Below are positions 1 through 5,291 of a stretch of 5,291 nucleotides of DNA, piece after piece. The position numbers were made by a program, and so were the translations under genes. Where the stretch lies: the NCBI GenBank assembly GCA_002338145.1, contig DDHP01000007.1, positions 5,542 through 10,832 on the forward strand. Reading direction: 5' to 3'. The notes under the pieces were generated by a model that was given only the letters and a program-made list of their open reading frames with translations, was not told the DNA's origin and made no database searches. Source of the stretch: Deferribacteraceae bacterium UBA1873. Its GTDB lineage: Bacteria; Chrysiogenota; Deferribacteres; Deferribacterales; Flexistipitaceae. Numbering within the stretch: position 1 is the first letter of the stretch; each line of letters starts with the position of its first letter.

Positions 1-54
1 GAGAGATCTCAGACCCTGTTTGAGATCGCTGTGGGCTACCGCCCTCGCGATGAC
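1..54. repeat. Palindromic interspersed-repeat fragment at left edge
   Basis: This short non-coding stretch is richer in G+C than its surroundings and consists of two nested inverted repeats. GATCTCA (5-11) and TGAGATC (21-27) form a perfect 7-bp arm around 9 bases. GGGC (33-36) and GCCC (41-44) form a small hairpin, flanked by CGC (27-29) and GCG (47-49). Read on the minus strand it runs from GTCATCGCGAG to GCGATCTC, a pattern resembling dispersed palindromic repeats I recall from many Bacillota genomes; that resemblance is from memory, not from a search. The window begins inside the element, so its true outer end is unknown. The first ten bases, GAGAGATCTC, recur in the palindrome at the right edge (5246-5255). 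Confidence 0.5.
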
Positions 55-115
55 GCGGCTAAACTGCCTGGAATTTGCCTTTAGGTGAGTAAATATGTTG
101 TTTAATATCCAATTT

Positions 116-131
116 AGCAACTTTAGTTGCT
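116..131. other. Small perfect hairpin, function unknown
   Basis: AGCAAC (116-121) and GTTGCT (126-131) form a perfect 6-bp stem around TTTA. No T-run follows on either strand, so it is a poor terminator candidate. It lies in the 55-181 stretch, where I recognise no gene, and it may be a remnant of the neighbouring repeat or chance. Confidence 0.3.
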
Positions 132-165
132 GCTACAGGATGACTAAATATAGTTGAGCAAAGGT

Positions 166-180
166 CTCTTTTTCAAAGAG
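166..180 (-). other. Second small hairpin downstream of metQ
   Basis: CTCTTT (166-171) and AAAGAG (175-180) form a 6-bp stem with a 3-base loop. On the minus strand it follows directly after the T-rich tail of the main metQ terminator. It could be a back-up stop or an RNA 3'-end stabiliser, but it has no strong T-run of its own. Confidence 0.3.
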
Positions 181-181
181 G

Positions 182-231
182 AAAAATAACAAAGGGAGAG
201 CAGAATTCCCTCAAGAAATCTTCTCTCCCTC
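182..231 (-). terminator. Rho-independent terminator of metNIQ
   Basis: On the minus strand, about 33 bases after the metQ stop, GGGAGAG (229-223) pairs perfectly with CTCTCCC (200-194) around a 22-base loop. An A-T and a G-T pair can extend the stem at its base. The 3' arm is followed at once by a T-rich run (193-182, TTTGTTATTTTT). The loop is longer than usual but can itself fold (AAGA/TCTT). The position at the end of the operon fits a transcript end. Confidence 0.7.
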
Positions 232-263
232 AAATCCTTAGGATATTCAAACTATTCTTTTAA

Positions 264-1052
264 TTAAAATGCCGGAACTACAGCACCTTTATATTTATTT
301 AAGATAAAGTCTTTTACTTTTTTAGACTGAATAATCTTTTTAAGTGTCTTAATTTTTTCACTGCCTTCATCACCTTTTTGGACTGCAATAACATTTACAT
401 AAGGAGAATCACTACCCTCCATTATTATTGCATCCTCTAATGGGTTCAAATCTGCTTCTAAAGCATAATTTGTGTTAATAACTGCTGCCGCAACATCCGG
501 AAGTACTCTCGGCAGTTGAGCGGCTTCTAATTCTTTAAATTTTAAGTTTTTGGGATTTTTTGCAATATCCATTGGTGTTGCGTTTAGGTTTGTCGGATCA
601 TCTAAGGTTATTACTCCGTTATTATGCAGTAAAATTAATGCTCTGCCTTCATTAGACGGATCATTTGGTATTGCAATTGAAGCTCCTTCAGGGATTTCAT
701 CTAAACTTTTATATTTATTAGAATAAAGTCCAATTGGCTCAACATGAACTTTAATTGCAGACACTAAATTTAAACCCCTGTCTTCATTAAACTGTTTTAA
801 ATATGGAACATGCTGAAAGAAATTTGCATCAATACTGCCGTCATTTAAAGCAATATTTGGAGTCACATAATCGGTAAATTCAACTATTTTCAGCTTTATT
901 CCTTCTTTCGCAAGGTCATCTTTGATAAAATTTAAAATTTCAGAATGAGGCACCGGAGTTGCTCCAATGCTTAACTTCTCATCCTGCGCCTGTACTGTCC
1001 CCACAAATACAATGGTTAAAACAGCTAATAACACAATCGTTCTCTTTAACAT
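264..1052 (-). CDS. metQ: Methionine ABC transporter substrate-binding protein MetQ (non-lipoprotein form)
   Basis: This is the solute-binding subunit of the MetNIQ importer; it captures methionine outside the cytoplasmic membrane and delivers it to MetI. The 262-residue length is normal for the NlpA/MetQ family. Family motifs are clear: GATPVPHSEIL (30-40), DANFFQHVPYL (75-85), PNDPSNEGR (129-137) and INTNYA (192-197); the last three are regions known to line the methionine pocket. The ATG start is set by AAGGAG 8 bases upstream (about 1066-1061). Residues 1-22 are a signal peptide, with KR at 3-4, a hydrophobic core and likely cleavage after VQA. Oddly, the protein contains no cysteine, so there is no lipobox, although family members are usually lipoproteins. 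It is the last gene of the operon, separated from metI by 134 bases that hold a hairpin. A related D-methionine or other amino-acid ligand is possible, but the S-box leader favours methionine. Confidence 0.95.
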   Translation of the reverse strand: MLKRTIVLLAVLTIVFVGTVQAQDEKLSIGATPVPHSEILNFIKDDLAKEGIKLKIVEFTDYVTPNIALNDGSIDANFFQHVPYLKQFNEDRGLNLVSAIKVHVEPIGLYSNKYKSLDEIPEGASIAIPNDPSNEGRALILLHNNGVITLDDPTNLNATPMDIAKNPKNLKFKELEAAQLPRVLPDVAAAVINTNYALEADLNPLEDAIIMEGSDSPYVNVIAVQKGDEGSEKIKTLKKIIQSKKVKDFILNKYKGAVVPAF

Positions 1053-1083
1053 AACTACCTCTCCTTTTCTGATTTTTATTAAA

Positions 1084-1118
1084 TTATTTCTGACTATGTA
1101 TATTCATGTCAGAAAAAT
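1084..1118 (-). other. Intercistronic hairpin between metI and metQ
   Basis: TTTCTGAC (1087-1094) pairs perfectly with GTCAGAAA (1108-1115). Allowing one bulged T, ATG/CAT extends this to 11 pairs around a 6-base loop. It is a clear structure in a 134-base AT-rich gap between genes that would normally lie close together. On the minus strand only TAATTTAATAAAAA follows, which is not a proper T-run, so a full terminator is unlikely. Hairpins of this kind can protect the mRNA end of a binding-protein gene so that more of it is made than of the membrane subunits; that role is inferred here. Confidence 0.5.
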
Positions 1119-1186
1119 CTTTAACTTACAATTAGCAGTTTTATCTTACATAATTTTAAATATTTTAATAGTAAATATTTAAATGT

Positions 1187-1861
1187 TTAAGCTCTGTGGT
1201 CAAAAAAAGAAGCAATTTTGTTTCCTAAAAACTGAAACGCCTGCACCATCAAAACTAATATAACAATAGTCTCGAGCATAACTCCCAGCTGAAAGCGCTG
1301 ATACCCGTAGCGGATTGCGATATCGCCGAGGCCACCTCCTCCGATAGCACCTGCCATAGCAGAATAACTGACCAGATTAATTGCAGTGAGGGTTAAACCT
1401 AAAATAATTGCCGGCAGCGATTCCGGCAGTAAAACCTTAAATACTATCTGCAGGGGGCTGGCTCCCATTGACTGTGCAGATTCAATAACTCCATGATCAA
1501 TTTCTAAAATTGCATTGTCAGTAACTCTACCCATGAAGGGAATTGCAGCCAGCGAAAGCGGCACAACAGCTGCATTGGTACCAATCGAGGTTCCGACAAT
1601 CATTCTGGTGAATGGAATTACTGCTACCATTAAAATAATGAAGGGAATAGAGCGGCCAATATTGATAATTACATCCAGTATGTAATTTAAACTTTTATTT
1701 GGCAGAATATGGTTCTGACGGGTAATAGTTGTCAGAACCCCCAGTGGAATCCCACCGACAATTGCAAAAAAGAGGGACATTACCACCATATATAATGTTT
1801 CCAGAGAACCGCTGATCATCAAATCATTATAACGGGCCAGCTTTTCTACTAAATCAAACAT
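1187..1861 (-). CDS. metI: Methionine ABC transporter permease MetI
   Basis: This is the membrane-spanning subunit of the importer; two copies form the channel in the cytoplasmic membrane. The 224 residues match the usual family size of about 215-225. Several hydrophobic segments are visible (about 20-45, 60-83, 97-110, 150-180 and 190-213), consistent with five membrane helices. The coupling (EAA-type) loop that docks onto the ATPase reads ESAQSMGASPLQIVFKVLLP at residues 127-146, the expected place and wording for MetI. The glycine-rich stretch GAIGGGGLGD near residues 171-180 is also typical. The ATG start overlaps the last 8 bases of metN, and GGAGG (1875-1871), 9 bases upstream, supports this start. 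The overlap implies translational coupling with metN. Nothing appears broken. Confidence 0.95.
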   Translation of the reverse strand: MFDLVEKLARYNDLMISGSLETLYMVVMSLFFAIVGGIPLGVLTTITRQNHILPNKSLNYILDVIINIGRSIPFIILMVAVIPFTRMIVGTSIGTNAAVVPLSLAAIPFMGRVTDNAILEIDHGVIESAQSMGASPLQIVFKVLLPESLPAIILGLTLTAINLVSYSAMAGAIGGGGLGDIAIRYGYQRFQLGVMLETIVILVLMVQAFQFLGNKIASFFDHRA

Positions 1862-2876
1862 TGCTCAACACCTCCACTCTGAGGCCTTGATTATGAAGGT
1901 AATCAATACTCGCCTTAATGTTTACCGGTTGTCCTTCTAAGTCTAAAACCAGGGTACCAAAGGGTACTCCCTGAAGTTCATCAATATTGCCGTATAATAT
2001 ATTGGCATTAACAGAATAATGTCTTACCAGATAAGAGATAAAAGGCTCATGAGTTTTTTCGCCAACAAAGGAAATGCGGATTAATTCTCCAGGGCGCTCT
2101 GCCTTAATATACTTTATTATTCTTTCCGGCAGATTGAAATCGATTACCGAATTTATAAACTTTTTGGTCAGATTTTTTTGCGGACTGGAAAAGATATCAA
2201 TAATTGAACCTTCTTCTATTATTTTCCCGTTTTCTAAAACAGCAACCCTATCACAGATATCTTTGATAACTTCCATTTCATGGGTGATTAAGATAATAGT
2301 CAAATTCATTTTGTCTCTAATTCTGCCCAGCAATTCCAGTACAGACTTTGTGCTTTCCGGGTCTAAAGAAGAAGTTGCCTCATCAGAAAGCAGTAAATCA
2401 GGATCATTCGCCAAGGCTCTGGCTATACCTACCCGCTGTTTTTGACCACCAGAAAGCTGGGATGGATAATGATAGGCTCTGTCAGACAGCCCCACTAAAT
2501 CTATTAATTCTTTAGCTTTTCTACGTCTTTCTTTCTTTTTAACTCCAGCAATTTCTAATGGAAAAGCAACATTTCCCAGTACAGTACGCGAAGATAAAAG
2601 ATTGAAATGCTGAAAAATCATTCCGATTTTTTGCCGTGCCTCCCGTAAATTCTGGGAGCTTAATTCAGTCAAATTTGTGCCATTGATATTAATTGTTCCC
2701 GAAGTGGGCATTTCCAGTAAATTAAGCATTCGAATCAAAGTACTTTTACCGGCTCCACTTGGACCGATTATTCCAAATATTTCACCATCATTTACTTTAA
2801 GGTTAAGGCCATTAATAGCTTCTACCTTGCCTTGTGATGCATGATAATGTTTTGTTAAATTCTCAATTTTAATCAA
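1854..2876 (-). CDS. metN: Methionine ABC transporter ATP-binding protein MetN
   Basis: This is the cytoplasmic ATPase that powers methionine uptake through MetI. The 340 residues agree with full-length MetN (about 340-345). Residues 1-245 are the ABC domain: Walker A GPSGAGKS (38-45), Q-loop glutamine 89 in IFQHFNLLSS, signature LSGGQKQR (141-148), Walker B LLLSDE (161-166, catalytic E166), D-loop SSLD (169-172) and switch histidine H199 in ITHEM. Residues from about 260 to 340 form the NIL (ACT-like) domain, which in the family binds cytoplasmic methionine and inhibits transport. The start is TTG, supported by alignment of MIKIENLTK with known MetN N-termini and by a Shine-Dalgarno at 2890-2883. 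The next in-frame ATG, residue 50, would delete Walker A. It is the first gene of the operon, directly behind the S-box leader, and overlaps metI by 8 bases. All catalytic residues are present. Confidence 0.96.
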   Translation of the reverse strand: MIKIENLTKHYHASQGKVEAINGLNLKVNDGEIFGIIGPSGAGKSTLIRMLNLLEMPTSGTININGTNLTELSSQNLREARQKIGMIFQHFNLLSSRTVLGNVAFPLEIAGVKKKERRRKAKELIDLVGLSDRAYHYPSQLSGGQKQRVGIARALANDPDLLLSDEATSSLDPESTKSVLELLGRIRDKMNLTIILITHEMEVIKDICDRVAVLENGKIIEEGSIIDIFSSPQKNLTKKFINSVIDFNLPERIIKYIKAERPGELIRISFVGEKTHEPFISYLVRHYSVNANILYGNIDELQGVPFGTLVLDLEGQPVNIKASIDYLHNQGLRVEVLSNV

Positions 2877-2882
2877 TAGTTA

Positions 2883-2890
2883 TCACCCTC
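2883..2890 (-). promoter_or_regulatory. metN ribosome binding site (supports TTG start)
   Basis: On the minus strand GAGGGTGA ends 6 bases before the TTG of metN; its GGTGA part matches the 3' half of the ideal Shine-Dalgarno. ACCTTTT at 2955-2949 could pair with AGAGGGT (2891-2885) through 7 pairs, two of them G-U. SD masking is therefore conceivable in addition to termination, though this is weak and inferred. Confidence 0.6.
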
Positions 2891-2900
2891 TAACATTACT

Positions 2901-2920
2901 AAAACTGCTCTTTTAAGCAG
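2901..2920 (-). terminator. Weak terminator-like hairpin in the metN leader
   Basis: On the minus strand CTGCTT (2920-2915) pairs with GAGCAG (2910-2905), six pairs including one G-T, around AAAA, followed by TTTT (2904-2901). It lies between the S-box and the metN ribosome binding site, where S-box leaders usually carry their regulated terminator. ACTGCTT a few bases earlier (2927-2921) is a second copy of the 5' arm that could pair with the same 3' arm. The stem is short and the T-run only four long, so efficiency is doubtful. I did not find a convincing antiterminator pairing with the P1 3' strand. Confidence 0.4.
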
Positions 2921-2968
2921 AAAGCAGTATAATTTAAAAAATCCGCCCAAAAGGTTTACTATAGCATC

Positions 2969-3061
2969 TCATCTATCATTCCCATAAGGAAATACTAAAA
3001 TTAGCACCTTGCTGGGGACTTTAAGTAGATCAAAGGGCAACCCCTCCACCGCTCTTGATGA
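2969..3061 (-). promoter_or_regulatory. SAM-I (S-box) riboswitch aptamer, atypical P2/P3
   Basis: This RNA element should bind S-adenosylmethionine and lower metNIQ expression when SAM is high. Read on the minus strand: P1 is TCATC (3061-3057) with GATGA (2973-2969). The S-box core AAGAGCGGTGGAGGGG spans 3056-3041. The apical P2 stem GGG/CCC closes around 3044-3035, and the kink-turn TGA lies at 3032-3030. The conserved AAGGTGCTAA is at 3010-3001. P4 is ATTTCC (2993-2988) with GGGAAT (2983-2978) around TTAT. Its place upstream of metN, about 15 bases after the likely transcription start, fits perfectly. Unusually, about 10 extra bases follow P2, and P3 is reduced to AGCA/TGCT with a 3-base loop, lacking the usual ACC arm. 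The family call is firm; ligand response is not certain. Confidence 0.85.
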
Positions 3062-3082
3062 TTTTTATTTTTTTGAACTAAA

Positions 3083-3111
3083 AGTTAATCACTCAACTTT
3101 AAAGATGTCAA
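3083..3111 (-). promoter_or_regulatory. metNIQ promoter (sigma-A type)
   Basis: On the minus strand a perfect TTGACA (3111-3106) is followed, after 17 bases, by TTAACT (3088-3083). TGA directly before the hexamer supplies an extended -10 (TGn) that compensates for the weak -10. Transcription would begin near 3079-3074, just ahead of S-box helix P1. AAAGTT (3081-3086) and AACTTT (3095-3100) form a 6-bp inverted repeat across the -10 and spacer; in such AT-rich DNA it may be chance rather than an operator. Confidence 0.65.
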
Positions 3112-3233
3112 GGATTATTTTTTTTGGCGCCTTTCCTTTTAAAAAAGTAGAGCTTCAAAAATAAATTATTTGAATTTATTTGATTTTTATAATATATATG
3201 CTTTTAACTGAATATACACTATTTGTATCTAAT
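3112..3233. other. AT-rich divergent intergenic stretch, nothing recognised
   Basis: This lies between the outward-facing met and prfC promoters. It is very AT-rich with many A/T runs and includes one GGCGCC palindrome (3126-3131). I see no gene, terminator or recognisable operator in it. Confidence 0.5.
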
Positions 3234-3261
3234 TTGAAAAATATATTTTTAGTTGTATAAA
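3234..3261 (+). promoter_or_regulatory. Candidate prfC promoter
   Basis: TTGAAA (3234-3239) is separated by 16 bases from TATAAA (3256-3261), a good sigma-A match that points towards prfC. Transcription would start near 3268 and give a leader of about 270 bases. Such matches occur by chance in AT-rich DNA, and a promoter nearer the gene (for example with TATATT at 3501-3506) cannot be excluded, although no good -35 accompanies it. Confidence 0.45.
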
Positions 3262-3267
3262 AAATAA

Positions 3268-3524
3268 TGTGTACTATTTTATTAGAAACTGGGTAACACT
3301 TTTTGGTAAATGTAGGTTATTTTGGTTAGCGGGCAGTTTAGCAATAACCTAACATTATTAAAGATTTGTAATGAACAATAATTGTTATAAAGCGGTTCGG
3401 TTTCGCCTGCCAACTTTTGAGTTAGTTTTTTTTTTCTGGAGATGCAAATCAAAACCACAAAATTATTTATAAAATCTGCCCAAAATTTTAGATATCTGTT
3501 TATATTGAAATAATTATTGTTTTC
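3268..3524 (+). other. Long prfC leader with possible hairpins and a T10 run
   Basis: No gene is evident between the candidate promoter and prfC. TAGGTTAT (3313-3320) and ATAACCTA (3344-3351) form a perfect 8-bp stem. A second GGTTA (3324-3328) could compete for the same 3' arm (TAACC, 3345-3349). GGCAG (3332-3336) could pair at a distance with CTGCC (3407-3411). AACT/AGTT (3412-3415, 3420-3423) is a weak stem directly before ten T residues (3426-3435). GTTAG at 3421-3425 could alternatively pair with CTAAC (3349-3353). The layout resembles an attenuator or a short RNA ending at the T-run, but no known riboswitch class is recognised. Confidence 0.35.
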
Positions 3525-3529
3525 AGGAG
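3525..3529 (+). promoter_or_regulatory. prfC ribosome binding site (decides start)
   Basis: AGGAG lies 8 bases before the ATG at 3538, ideal spacing. An upstream in-frame TTG at 3517 would place this site inside the gene and has no comparable site of its own, so the ATG is preferred. Confidence 0.85.
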
Positions 3530-3537
3530 TTGTTGTT

Positions 3538-5154
3538 ATGAATGAGTCTGCTTTAACTAAATCTGAAATAAAAAGGCGCAGAACATTTGCCATTATCTCA
3601 CATCCGGATGCGGGTAAAACCACTTTGACGGAAAAGCTGTTGTTGTATGGCGGTGCACTGGATTTAGCCGGTTCTGTTACAGCCAAGAAAAAACAAAGGG
3701 AAACTTCTTCCGACTGGATGGAATTGGAAAAGAAACGTGGAATTTCTGTTTCTTCCACAGTTTTGCAGTTTGAATACAACGGTTATCGTTTTAATTTGCT
3801 GGATACACCGGGTCACAAAGATTTTTCTGAGGACACTTATAGGGTGCTTATGGCTGTTGATGCCGTTATTATGGTCATTGATGCAGGTAAGGGTATAGAG
3901 CCGCAGACATTAAAACTCTTCGAAGTTTGTCGTCAGCGCGGTGTGCCTATCTTTACTTTTATGAATAAAATGGACCGTCCGGCAATGTCTCCTCTGGAAT
4001 TAATTGATCAGTTGGAAAGTGTATTAAATATACATGCATATCCGGTAAACTGGCCTTTGGAAAGCGGACCGTTTTTCAAGGGAGTATATGATCGTATGAA
4101 AAGTGAGGTGCATTTGTTTGAAAAGACTCCCGGGGGAGCATACAAAGCTCCGGTAGCTGTTAAAAATTTGTACGACGAACAGGTTAAAAATGTTATTTCA
4201 AAAGATGCTTATTCAGAAATTCTGGAAGAACTGGAAATGTTGGATATTGCACATGAAGGCTTTGATATTGAGGCAGTTCATAAAGGTCAGATGACACCTG
4301 TATTTTTTGGCAGTGCCACAAATAATTTTGGAATAGAATTGTTTCTGGAGAGTTTTTTAAACTTTTCTCAGCCGCCGGTTCCCCGAAAAGCTGGTGATAA
4401 AACTATTCCTTTGGAAGGGCCTTTTTTTTCCGGGTTTGTTTTCAAAATTCAAACAAATATGAACCCTAAGCATCGTGACAGAATGGTATTTATCCGGGTT
4501 TGTTCCGGGAAATTTGAGAGAGATATGATGGTAACAAATGCCCGAACCGGAAAGAATATCCGTCTTTCCAACACACACAATCTTTTCGGGCAACAAAGAG
4601 AAACAATGGATGAGGCATATGCGGGGGATATTGTCAGTTGTATTACAAATGCAGATTTTCGGATAGGTGATACGGTAAGTACCGGAAAAGGTGTTGTGTT
4701 TAATGAAATTCCCCGATTTGCTCCGGAGTGTTTCGCTTACCTGACAAATCATACAACTTCCACTCAAAAGGCATTCCGCAAAGGGCTGGATCATCTTTTG
4801 GCTGAGGATATTGTCCAGTTTTTTCATTTGGCGGATGAATACAGTGTTGTTCCCTTATTGGGAGCAGTTGGATCGTTACAGTTTGATGTTTTGCAATACC
4901 GAATGAAAAGTGAGTACGGAGTAGAAACAAGACTTGATATAAAGCCGTGGACAGTTCTCCGTTGGGTGGATCCTTCAGTTTCTGAAGAAACAGTGAAAAA
5001 AATAATATCATATGATTCGGTTTGTGGAAAAGATGACTGTGGCAGGCTTGTTATTTTATTTAACAATGATTGGTCATTGCAGTATTTTACCCGGAAAAAC
5101 AGCGATATTGTACTTCATAGCTCACCTGTTTTGGCATCTAAATCTTATGTTTAA
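3538..5154 (+). CDS. prfC: Peptide chain release factor 3 (RF3)
   Basis: RF3 is a cytoplasmic translational GTPase that recycles RF1/RF2 from the ribosome after peptide release. The 538-residue product is close to the family norm (about 525-535). GTPase motifs from the chosen start are: G1 SHPDAGKTT (21-29), G2 RGISVSST (67-74), G3 DTPGH (89-93), G4 NKMD (143-146) and G5 GSA (258-260). RF3 is told from EF-G by the AGSVTAKKKQRETSSDWMELE stretch (starting at 44), by the length, and by the ending with only beta-barrel and RF3-type C-terminal domains (FAPECFAYL, LLGAVGSLQFDVLQYRM). The start is ATG with AGGAG 8 bases upstream. It stands alone, divergent from metNIQ and with no functional tie to it. 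No terminator is obvious behind it. Leucine TTG codons are commoner than in the met genes. It appears intact. Confidence 0.96.
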   Translation: MNESALTKSEIKRRRTFAIISHPDAGKTTLTEKLLLYGGALDLAGSVTAKKKQRETSSDWMELEKKRGISVSSTVLQFEYNGYRFNLLDTPGHKDFSEDTYRVLMAVDAVIMVIDAGKGIEPQTLKLFEVCRQRGVPIFTFMNKMDRPAMSPLELIDQLESVLNIHAYPVNWPLESGPFFKGVYDRMKSEVHLFEKTPGGAYKAPVAVKNLYDEQVKNVISKDAYSEILEELEMLDIAHEGFDIEAVHKGQMTPVFFGSATNNFGIELFLESFLNFSQPPVPRKAGDKTIPLEGPFFSGFVFKIQTNMNPKHRDRMVFIRVCSGKFERDMMVTNARTGKNIRLSNTHNLFGQQRETMDEAYAGDIVSCITNADFRIGDTVSTGKGVVFNEIPRFAPECFAYLTNHTTSTQKAFRKGLDHLLAEDIVQFFHLADEYSVVPLLGAVGSLQFDVLQYRMKSEYGVETRLDIKPWTVLRWVDPSVSEETVKKIISYDSVCGKDDCGRLVILFNNDWSLQYFTRKNSDIVLHSSPVLASKSYV

Positions 5155-5204
5155 TAACGACTACTCAATTTTGCCGATAAACCAAAGATTATTTAACAGG
5201 GTGG

Positions 5205-5245
5205 TAAGTACTAAGTCCTAAGTGAGGGAGTGAAGTAGTGAAGTG
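5205..5245. repeat. Short tandem repeats downstream of prfC
   Basis: TAAGTNN occurs three times in tandem (5205-5211, 5212-5218, 5219-5225), and after a few bases GTGAAGTA/GTGAAGTG repeats as an octamer (5230-5237, 5238-5245). The stretch is purine-rich, low in complexity and non-coding. It leads straight into the palindrome at the right edge and looks like slippage-prone DNA at the border of an interspersed repeat. Confidence 0.55.
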
Positions 5246-5288
5246 GAGAGATCTCTACCGCTATTTGACAAAGAGACCTCTCCGCTTC
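5240..5288. repeat. 17-bp imperfect palindrome at right edge
   Basis: The left arm, 5240-5256 (GAAGTGGAGAGATCTCT), matches the inverse of 5272-5288 at 15 of 17 positions, around a 15-base loop. On the plus strand one mismatch is a T-G wobble (5244/5284) and the other is A-C (5251/5277). The arm contains GAGAGATCTC, the same 10-base palindrome that opens the window. The ending CCGCTTCGGT resembles dispersed palindromic repeats I recall from Bacillota genomes. The stem could act as a transcript end for prfC, but no T-run is visible before the window ends. Confidence 0.6.
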
Positions 5289-5291
5289 GGT

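Noticed and set aside
1..131. Open minus-strand frame without stops running off the left edge
   Set aside because: It has no ATG or ribosome binding site and passes through the palindromic repeat; the translation (about 43 residues) matches no family I know. Probably chance.
967..1182. Plus-strand frame over the metQ 5' end and the metI-metQ gap
   Set aside because: Overlaps the metQ signal-peptide region on the other strand, has no ribosome binding site, and its product looks like translated AT-rich DNA.
2877..3080. T-box leader for methionine in front of metN
   Set aside because: No T-box sequence (TGGNACCGCG-type) is present; the conserved blocks are those of the S-box.
3121..3150. GGCGCC palindrome with flanking A/T runs as a terminator
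   Set aside because: The stem is only three pairs and lies upstream of both promoters with no transcript known to end there.
3517..3537. Upstream TTG start for prfC adding seven residues
   Set aside because: The Shine-Dalgarno AGGAG at 3525-3529 would fall inside the gene and ideally serves the ATG at 3538.
3282..3779. Minus-strand frame across the prfC leader and 5' end
   Set aside because: Antisense to a certain gene, no recognisable domain, no convincing start signal.
4357..5066. Several minus-strand frames antisense to prfC
   Set aside because: Shadows of the RF3 reading frame; no family resemblance.
5012..5221. Plus-strand 69-codon frame overlapping the prfC end
   Set aside because: Mostly inside prfC in another frame, with no ribosome binding site; the tail enters tandem repeats.
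5205..5245. CRISPR-like array
   Set aside because: Units are 7-8 bases without spacers, far from CRISPR geometry, and no cas genes are present.

Overview
The window carries two well-supported blocks on opposite strands. On the minus strand (about 3111 down to 182) is a complete methionine ABC-importer operon, metN-metI-metQ. It has its own promoter, a SAM-I (S-box) type leader, and an apparent rho-independent terminator after metQ. On the plus strand (about 3234 to 5154) is prfC, encoding peptide chain release factor 3. It is preceded by a long AT-rich leader that contains several possible hairpins. Both edges of the window lie in palindromic, non-coding repeat-like DNA.

The organism is most likely a low-GC member of the Bacillota (Firmicutes). 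The reasons are the S-box in front of metNIQ, strong Shine-Dalgarno sequences, a TTG start codon and the generally AT-rich DNA. MetQ has an ordinary type I signal peptide and no cysteine at all, so it cannot be a lipoprotein. That is unexpected for a cell with a single membrane and hints at a diderm Bacillota lineage such as the Halanaerobiales. This is inference only.

Layout: 1-54 is a palindromic repeat fragment. 55-181 is non-coding with two small hairpins. 182-231 is the metNIQ terminator. 264-1052 is metQ (minus). 1053-1186 is a gap with an 11-bp hairpin. 1187-1861 is metI (minus), overlapping metN at 1854-2876 (minus). 2877-3111 holds the metN ribosome binding site, a weak terminator-like hairpin, the S-box aptamer and the promoter. 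3112-3233 is AT-rich with nothing recognised. 3234-3537 holds a candidate prfC promoter and a structured leader. 3538-5154 is prfC (plus). 5155-5291 has short tandem repeats and a long imperfect palindrome.

MetQ captures methionine outside the membrane, MetI forms the channel as a dimer, and MetN hydrolyses ATP. MetN's C-terminal NIL domain is expected to sense internal methionine and shut the transporter, while the leader should turn down transcription when SAM is plentiful. prfC is functionally unrelated and simply divergent. I see no new multi-gene system here. The most interesting feature is the S-box itself: its P1, P4 and core are recognisable, but the P2 kink-turn, the P2-P3 junction and P3 are abnormal.
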